From: Acholeplasmataceae bacterium UBA6190 | Lineage (GTDB): Bacteria; Bacillota_I; Bacilli_A; Acholeplasmatales; Acholeplasmataceae | Length of the DNA stretch: 10,986 nucleotides | Direction of reading: 5' to 3' | Assembly: GCA_002422045.1 (NCBI GenBank) | Contig: DITG01000063.1 | Span: forward strand, 1-10,986 | Part shown: piece by piece, positions 7,430 to 10,986 of the stretch | Numbering within the stretch: the first letter of the stretch is position 1 | Layout: every line of letters begins with the position of its first letter | Translations under genes and position numbers: made by a program | The notes under the pieces: generated by a model | Databases searched by the model: none | What the model saw: only the letters and a program-made list of their open reading frames with translations | What the model was told of the DNA's origin: nothing

Positions 7430-9583
7430 TCAATGCGATTTGGGATTGATCATGATGACGCCACCCTTATCCCAGACCAGCATCAACTCATGAGCATCTC
7501 CAACAAAAGGTTCTCTGATCCAACTTACTGCAGGATCATTGAGAATGATATCAATGCCACCATCGTCTCGCATGGTATACCCGATGACAACAATCACATG
7601 TCCAGAACTGAAAGTCAGGGGACCAAATTTTCCCGTTGGCGAATCTCCCTTGGAGACCCCGATGATGATGGGGCCGTGATGATAGAGCAAAGTCAGCAGC
7701 ATTTCAATACTTTGGAATTCAACAACGGATACGTGTATCCCGAATTGGGTAGCACCGATGTCATTCTTGGTTGTTCCATATTGTAGTGTTCCTTGTCTAA
7801 TCAGTGGTGCATAATAAGCTTGAGGAATATCCAAATGTCTCAATTTTCCTAGATGCTGCAAGACCATGGATACCGATGTGCCCCAGCAGATGTTATTCCA
7901 CAAACTTGAGTCTTCCGTATCGGCCTGTCTGAGCTGTGGAACATTGTAAAACACATGGTTGGGCAAATCATCTTTCGGATAAGTCAAGTCGTCTGATATC
8001 CATTGGTAGTTGAGAGATACTGAATGTAATCGAGGACTGCTGATGAATTGAGAATGTCTGATCAGTGTTATCTTGTATTGAAGATGCGTTGAAGATTCAG
8101 GAGCAACATAAGTCAGACTAGGGGGTAGATTTTCACCACCGTATCCCCAATCCCCCATCAGTGTCCAAGGGCTCCACTGACCGTTTATCAAGGATCTGAT
8201 ACGCATTTGTGTTCTGGCACTAGGATGTGTGATTGATCCCCACATGACATTGACTTTTGAAAACGTTTTGGTGATGTAAACAGGTGACGTGTAACTACCT
8301 TCCAACAGACTTCCGGATAGGACAAGATGGTCATCTTTGATCATGACTCCTTCAAAGAGTCCAAGGGATAGATCGGCTGCAGAATCGACTAGAAATGCTT
8401 TGGATAGTACGAGATTTCTTTCAGGAAGATTTTGCATGGCAACTTCGCTTTCAGTATCGTCTTTTCCCAACATGAGGTAAGTGAATGTTTTTTGAGCTTC
8501 AAAGCCTGACACGCTCAAGTATGCAGTCAGCAAGACTTCCTGTGTGTGATTGGGTAAAGTGAGCACGCCTAAATGACTGATAATATCTTCATTCGAAGAT
8601 GTCCACTCAATATGGACATGATTCATGAAACGAGTTGGAAGAACGATGGATTCAAAAAGCATACCGATGCCATGATTGATTTCTAGTTTCCATAAAGCAT
8701 CTTGAATGAATGTTTCAGGGTCCATACCGATGATGGTCAATTCAAACGTCTTATCTCTTTGAACAGCACCGGAAGACAAAGTTGCAGTGAGCGTTACGAT
8801 CACTTTTCCTACAGGTTTTTGGTAGTTGCCTGTGTTGCTGATGATATCGGGATGTGAACTTTGCCACTGGATGGCAACACCAAAATACCCACGAGTCGAT
8901 AAGACGATATCTTGACTGATATCGGTTTGAATCAATAGCATTTCATAAGCCATATCCACTTTTTGTCCATCGGATATAGGCTTGACCGAGAGATTGAATG
9001 TCTTTGTTCTCAATTGGCCTTCATAATGTAAGGTTGCAGTCAAGATGACCTCTTCGAGAAAAAGTGGTGCATAATACCGTCCTTGATTCGATAGAATGTG
9101 AGGATGACTCGATGACCAAGTGATGACAGATCCATACGTGCCTGTTTTTGGCAATATGAGATCTGAATCCACAAACTCATCATCAAGATTCAATTGGAGT
9201 GCATCTTGTTCGATGATATCAACCATTGTCCATGTTCTCCCTTTGACAATCAACGGATATTCTATAGTAGTTTCATAAGTCTGATATTTGAAAGTCACTG
9301 TCATGAGCACATGCACATCAATCAGTCCTCGAATGATGATACCTTCAGCACTCAATGCATCAGGATGACTGCTATGGTACTCAAGAAGCACGCCATTGAT
9401 TTCATGAATAAGTATCAGATCATCTGTGACCACACTTGCAAATTGAAAATTCTCGATCGTCTGATTGACAATATCTTGATCACGGTATTCAATTACAGGT
9501 GTGTCATCTTCAATGGTGGTTTCATCGGTTGAACAACCGAACAACATCCATAAAAGACAACAGGCAATCATCAAATGTCTCAT
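7430..9583 (-). CDS. Surface lipoprotein with Ig-like repeats and a C-terminal C39-like cysteine peptidase domain
   Basis: A 717-residue predicted lipoprotein. A very short signal peptide (MRH plus a hydrophobic run) ends in the lipobox LFGC with C17, so it is anchored outside the membrane. Three clear and one weaker Ig-like repeats follow (about 54-114, 133-202, 220-286, 302-371), of the atrophied bacterial Ig (aBig) pattern: ItWsSShPdIiSn.G...LTAtL....kTF. A beta-rich middle domain (about 393-526, with SYTSPVY and NGQWSPW) resembles the one preceding C39-like domains in actinobacterial proteins. The C-terminal C39-like domain (about 543-717) shows VPQLRQ (548-553), C566 in NICWGTSVSMVL, H662 in SSGHVIVVIGY and D683 in ILNDPA, so the Cys-His-Asp set is complete. 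The ATG at 9583 is chosen over the GTG at 9604 because AGAGG lies 6 bases before it. Substrate unknown; a non-proteolytic amidase-like role is possible. It has its own promoter and terminator. Confidence 0.88.
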   Translation of the reverse strand: MRHLMIACCLLWMLFGCSTDETTIEDDTPVIEYRDQDIVNQTIENFQFASVVTDDLILIHEINGVLLEYHSSHPDALSAEGIIIRGLIDVHVLMTVTFKYQTYETTIEYPLIVKGRTWTMVDIIEQDALQLNLDDEFVDSDLILPKTGTYGSVITWSSSHPHILSNQGRYYAPLFLEEVILTATLHYEGQLRTKTFNLSVKPISDGQKVDMAYEMLLIQTDISQDIVLSTRGYFGVAIQWQSSHPDIISNTGNYQKPVGKVIVTLTATLSSGAVQRDKTFELTIIGMDPETFIQDALWKLEINHGIGMLFESIVLPTRFMNHVHIEWTSSNEDIISHLGVLTLPNHTQEVLLTAYLSVSGFEAQKTFTYLMLGKDDTESEVAMQNLPERNLVLSKAFLVDSAADLSLGLFEGVMIKDDHLVLSGSLLEGSYTSPVYITKTFSKVNVMWGSITHPSARTQMRIRSLINGQWSPWTLMGDWGYGGENLPPSLTYVAPESSTHLQYKITLIRHSQFISSPRLHSVSLNYQWISDDLTYPKDDLPNHVFYNVPQLRQADTEDSSLWNNICWGTSVSMVLQHLGKLRHLDIPQAYYAPLIRQGTLQYGTTKNDIGATQFGIHVSVVEFQSIEMLLTLLYHHGPIIIGVSKGDSPTGKFGPLTFSSGHVIVVIGYTMRDDGGIDIILNDPAVSWIREPFVGDAHELMLVWDKGGVIMINPKSH
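8471..9424 (-). repeat. Degenerate tandem Ig-like repeats within the lipoprotein gene
   Basis: Protein-level repeats of roughly 70-85 residues (residues about 54-371). Each has a W-x-SS-x-x-D/H-I-I/L-S core, then a Gly turn, an LTA-x-L strand and a KTF strand: ITWSSSHPHILSNQG, IQWQSSHPDIISNTG and IEWTSSNEDIISHLG. The first copy is the most diverged (LLEYHSSHPDALSAEG). At DNA level they are too diverged for recombination. Confidence 0.8.
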
Positions 9584-9589
9584 GACTTT

Positions 9590-9594
9590 CCTCT
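9590..9594 (-). promoter_or_regulatory. Ribosome binding site deciding the lipoprotein start
   Basis: AGAGG on the minus strand, 6 bases before the ATG at 9583. It falls inside the longer GTG-initiated reading, so the shorter protein, with the better signal peptide, is preferred. Confidence 0.8.
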
Positions 9595-9608
9595 CTGACA
9601 ACACTTCT

Positions 9609-9638
9609 ATTATAAACCAACTTGACTAGATAAGTGAA
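9609..9638 (-). promoter_or_regulatory. Predicted promoter of the lipoprotein gene
   Basis: Minus strand -35 TTCACT (9638-9633), an 18-base spacer and a perfect -10 TATAAT (9614-9609). The leader would be about 20 bases. TAGTCAAGTTG within the spacer is one base from the TAGACAAGTTG word of gntR operator copy 2. Confidence 0.65.
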
Positions 9639-9666
9639 TAATAAAAAGATTGAATTTACATTCGTT

Positions 9667-9718
9667 AAAATAAAAACAGATGGTTCACACTCGTTTTCAT
9701 CGAGTTGTCCATCCGTTT
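9667..9718 (-). terminator. Rho-independent terminator of the esterase gene
   Basis: Minus strand: the outer arms AAACGGATGG (9718-9709) and CCATCTGTTT (9683-9674) pair with one G-U wobble, enclosing an inner hairpin ACTCG/CGAGT (9705-9701 with 9693-9689). A TTTTTATTTT tail follows (9676-9667). It begins about 24 bases after the esterase stop, so the downstream lipoprotein gene depends mainly on its own promoter. Confidence 0.8.
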
Positions 9719-9741
9719 GTTCTGAAAAGTAACCATATCGT

Positions 9742-10587
9742 TCATGTGGCATGACGTCTGATCCATTCTAGTTTTTCATTCAAATGCAGCGCATCGAACC
9801 CGCCATGCCCATAACCTGGATAAACCACAAGTTTCTTTTTGCAATCCATCAAGTCGTAAAACAAACGAGTTGTTTCTAAGGGGCAGATCTGATCAGAATC
9901 ACCAGAAGACAACAAGACAGGTTTCTGGATGTGTTTGGAAATAATGGATAGATCGATGGTTGAAAGTGTATCCAGCATGCGAAGTGCATCGGGATGCATT
10001 TTTTTCACATAAGGCTTGAATACCTTGAATCCGCTTTCTGTCTTGTCAATCAAGTAAGGAATATCGATACAACTTGGCATGTCAGCCATCACCAATTCGA
10101 CAGCATCATGAAATGTGCCTGCAAAAATGGCTAGAGCACCACCCTGAGAACCTCCTGTGGCATACAGATGAGCGTTCGGTATGAGCATCAACGCAACATC
10201 GATCAAGCGATAGGCATCAAGGTATATCTGTCGATAGTAGTATGTTTTTTCTTGATCCATTCCACTCAGGTAAAGTCCTTCGGGATCTCTTTGAGGAAAC
10301 CCCAATGTCTTCCCACCTTGATGTCTACAATCCATACCAATCACATAAAAACCCCGTTCAGTCCATGACTGAGCGATGTCAATGTAGCCTTGAGTATTCA
10401 GATGTGCGCCAAGACCGTGATAGAGGACAATGACTTCACTGGTTTGTCTTGGATGCATTGGTTTGAACAATTGACCATAGATCCATGTGTCCAAGCTGGA
10501 CATGAACCGAAATCCGTCATGTTCTAGTCGCTCGAGCGACATTGGAATCTGCTGATTGTATTGTGCAATTTCGATTGGCCAAGCCAT
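9742..10587 (-). CDS. CE7-family alpha/beta hydrolase (acetyl xylan esterase/cephalosporin-C deacetylase type)
   Basis: Predicted esterase of 281 residues that would remove acetyl groups from sugars. Family landmarks are YHGLG (56-60, oxyanion region), DCRHQGG (86-92, a variant of the CE7 RGQ motif with His in place of Gly), nucleophile S147 in GGSQGG (145-150), acid D232 in GDSDQICP and H261 in YGYGHGG region (about 257-263; the usual CE7 His-Glu is His-Gly here). The catalytic triad is complete. It is shorter than the roughly 320 residues usual for CE7. No signal peptide is present, so it should act on imported or intracellular acetylated sugars. The ATG at 10587 is chosen because AGGGGTGA lies just upstream and a good promoter occupies the extra N-terminal stretch of the longer frame starting at 10680. 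A HutC-type palindrome on its -10 box suggests control by the GntR regulator. Another small-ester hydrolase activity is possible. Confidence 0.87.
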   Translation of the reverse strand: MAWPIEIAQYNQQIPMSLERLEHDGFRFMSSLDTWIYGQLFKPMHPRQTSEVIVLYHGLGAHLNTQGYIDIAQSWTERGFYVIGMDCRHQGGKTLGFPQRDPEGLYLSGMDQEKTYYYRQIYLDAYRLIDVALMLIPNAHLYATGGSQGGALAIFAGTFHDAVELVMADMPSCIDIPYLIDKTESGFKVFKPYVKKMHPDALRMLDTLSTIDLSIISKHIQKPVLLSSGDSDQICPLETTRLFYDLMDCKKKLVVYPGYGHGGFDALHLNEKLEWIRRHAT

Positions 10588-10591
10588 GTAA

Positions 10592-10599
10592 TCACCCCT
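10592..10599 (-). promoter_or_regulatory. Ribosome binding site deciding the esterase start
   Basis: AGGGGTGA on the minus strand ends 4 bases before the ATG at 10587. It is a strong Shine-Dalgarno sequence and rejects the start 31 codons further upstream. Confidence 0.85.
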
Positions 10600-10601
10600 T
10601 A

Positions 10602-10615
10602 CTAGTATATACGAG
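10602..10615. promoter_or_regulatory. Putative GntR/HutC operator on the esterase -10 box
   Basis: CTAGTATATACGAG is palindromic at 12 of 14 positions, with the exact HutC-type core GTATATAC (10605-10612). It covers the -10 hexamer of the esterase promoter and shares ACTAGT-x-TATAC with the site at the nagB start (6474-6485). Confidence 0.6.
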
Positions 10616-10632
10616 CATTTAATATTTGTAAA
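10604..10632 (-). promoter_or_regulatory. Predicted promoter of the esterase gene
   Basis: Minus strand -35 TTTACA (10632-10627), a 17-base spacer and -10 TATACT (10609-10604), each 5 of 6 to consensus. Transcription would start around 10597, giving an almost leaderless message with the ribosome site at its 5' end. Confidence 0.7.
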
Positions 10633-10658
10633 TGACTCATGAATATCATCATTATAAC

Positions 10659-10687
10659 TTGATAATTTCCGACATTTCATGTATAAA
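10659..10687 (+). promoter_or_regulatory. Predicted promoter of the gene beginning at 10726
   Basis: -35 TTGATA (10659-10664), a 17-base spacer and -10 TATAAA (10682-10687), each 5 of 6 to consensus. Transcription would begin near 10694, just before an operator-like site. Confidence 0.7.
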
Positions 10688-10696
10688 TAAGTTAGG

Positions 10697-10709
10697 ATGT
10701 ATAGACAAT
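10697..10709. promoter_or_regulatory. Putative GntR/HutC operator at the start of the gene at 10726
   Basis: ATGTATAGACAAT holds the exact HutC-type core GTATAGAC (10699-10706) and the TATAGACAA word also found at 6512-6520 and 6609-6617. It lies at or just after the predicted transcription start, where a bound repressor would block initiation or early elongation. Confidence 0.6.
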
Positions 10710-10725
10710 TGAGGTGAATGGCTGA

Positions 10726-10986
10726 ATGTTCGACAGTCTTGATGAAATCAGAAAGTATTTGGGCTATGCGTCATTTCCAAAGAACATGACGGAAATCTTT
10801 GATGCATATATCAACAACAACAATCACACGTTCATGGATGAAGAAGAACTTCAAGAAGTGATTGGATTGCTTAAGAACGACGATATTCATTTCGATGGAC
10901 TCATCTTCATATTGAGAGAAATTGCACTTGATCAAAAATTGTCATTCGCTCTTCAATGGATTCGCTTTGCAATGGTGCTTGGCGCG
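10726..10986 (+). CDS. Unrecognised protein, 5' part only (runs off the window end)
   Basis: An open frame of 87 codons from ATG 10726 to the last base, beginning MFDSLDEIRKYLGYASFP. GAGGTGA at 10711-10717 is a strong ribosome site 8 bases before the ATG, and a good promoter lies further upstream, so this is a real gene start. The visible part looks helical and acidic, with no signal peptide: an Asn run (NNNNH, about 35-39), an acidic MDEEELQEV stretch, then a more hydrophobic helix (LSFALQWIRFAMVLG). I do not recognise it. A helical N-terminal domain like those in front of some GNAT-type acyltransferases near glycosidase genes is a weak guess only. It is divergent from the CE7 esterase, and a GntR-type site at its transcription start suggests co-regulation with amino-sugar genes. 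Confidence 0.8.
   Translation, partial: MFDSLDEIRKYLGYASFPKNMTEIFDAYINNNNHTFMDEEELQEVIGLLKNDDIHFDGLIFILREIALDQKLSFALQWIRFAMVLGA

Noticed and set aside
7433..7786. A 117-codon plus-strand frame antisense to the end of the lipoprotein gene.
   Set aside because: It lies entirely within the C39-like coding region, whose catalytic motifs are clear on the other strand. No family features or plausible ribosome site were seen.
9522..9752. A 76-codon minus-strand frame between the esterase and lipoprotein genes, with a hydrophobic stretch.
   Set aside because: It spans the esterase terminator, the lipoprotein promoter and the lipoprotein start, overlaps both genes, and has no ribosome site of its own.
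10588..10680. Extension of the esterase by 31 residues to an ATG at 10680.
   Set aside because: The stretch contains a well-formed promoter and a strong ribosome site for the ATG at 10587, and the extra residues do not resemble the start of a CE7 protein.
10718..10789. ATG at 10718 as the start of the last gene.
   Set aside because: That frame hits a TGA after about 23 codons. The ATG at 10726 is better spaced from GAGGTGA and stays open to the window end.
1..10986. Insertion sequences, tRNA or rRNA genes, CRISPR arrays and riboswitches.
   Set aside because: Reading both strands showed no transposase-like proteins, no regularly spaced identical repeats, no cloverleaf-type sequence and no long structured leader. 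The intergenic spaces are all under 200 bases and are explained by promoters, operators and terminators.

Overview
The window looks like a piece of an A+T-rich genome from the low-GC Gram-positive lineage (Firmicutes, or a cell-wall-less relative of the Acholeplasma/Izemoplasma/Erysipelotrichia kind). The support is strong purine-rich Shine-Dalgarno sequences, TTGnnn/TATAAT promoters, U-tailed hairpin terminators, a NagR-type GntR regulator, a short Gram-positive-type NagB and a lipoprotein with weakly conserved ('atrophied') Ig-like repeats. TGA is used as a stop and every long frame closes under the standard code, which argues against a Mycoplasma-type code. The taxonomic placement is an inference from style only.

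Layout. (1) 1-5668, plus strand: a tight three-gene unit of a family GH84 beta-N-acetylglucosaminidase (its true 5' end is probably outside the window), an FAD-dependent oxidoreductase overlapping it by 4 bases, and a family GH38 alpha-mannosidase 8 bases further on. It ends in a bidirectional hairpin terminator. (2) 5721-6452, minus strand: nagB, glucosamine-6-phosphate deaminase, converging on the same terminator. (3) 6648-7355, plus strand: a GntR/HutC (NagR-like) regulator, divergent from nagB and closed by a perfect 15-bp terminator hairpin. (4) 7430-9583, minus strand: a 717-residue lipoprotein with Ig-like repeats, a beta-rich middle domain and a C-terminal C39-like cysteine peptidase domain. 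(5) 9742-10587, minus strand: a CE7 (acetyl xylan esterase/cephalosporin-C deacetylase type) alpha/beta hydrolase with its own terminator. (6) 10726 to the window end, plus strand: the first 87 codons of a gene I do not recognise, divergent from the esterase.

How it fits together. GH84 releases GlcNAc and GH38 releases mannose, so the pair suggests dismantling of GlcNAc/mannose glycans such as N-glycan fragments. Neither GH38 nor the oxidoreductase has a signal peptide, so this probably happens in the cytoplasm on imported oligosaccharides. NagB feeds amino sugar into glycolysis. No nagA, kinase, transporter or mannose-catabolic gene is visible. The GntR protein keeps the effector-pocket residues remembered for B. 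subtilis NagR/YvoA.

Copies of a GTnTAnAC / TATAGACAA motif lie on the nagB and gntR promoters and again on both promoters of the divergent esterase/unknown-gene pair 4 kb away. This points to one GlcNAc-responsive regulon and places the esterase and the unknown gene in the same pathway. The least explained part is the FAD oxidoreductase translated in lockstep with two glycosidases.
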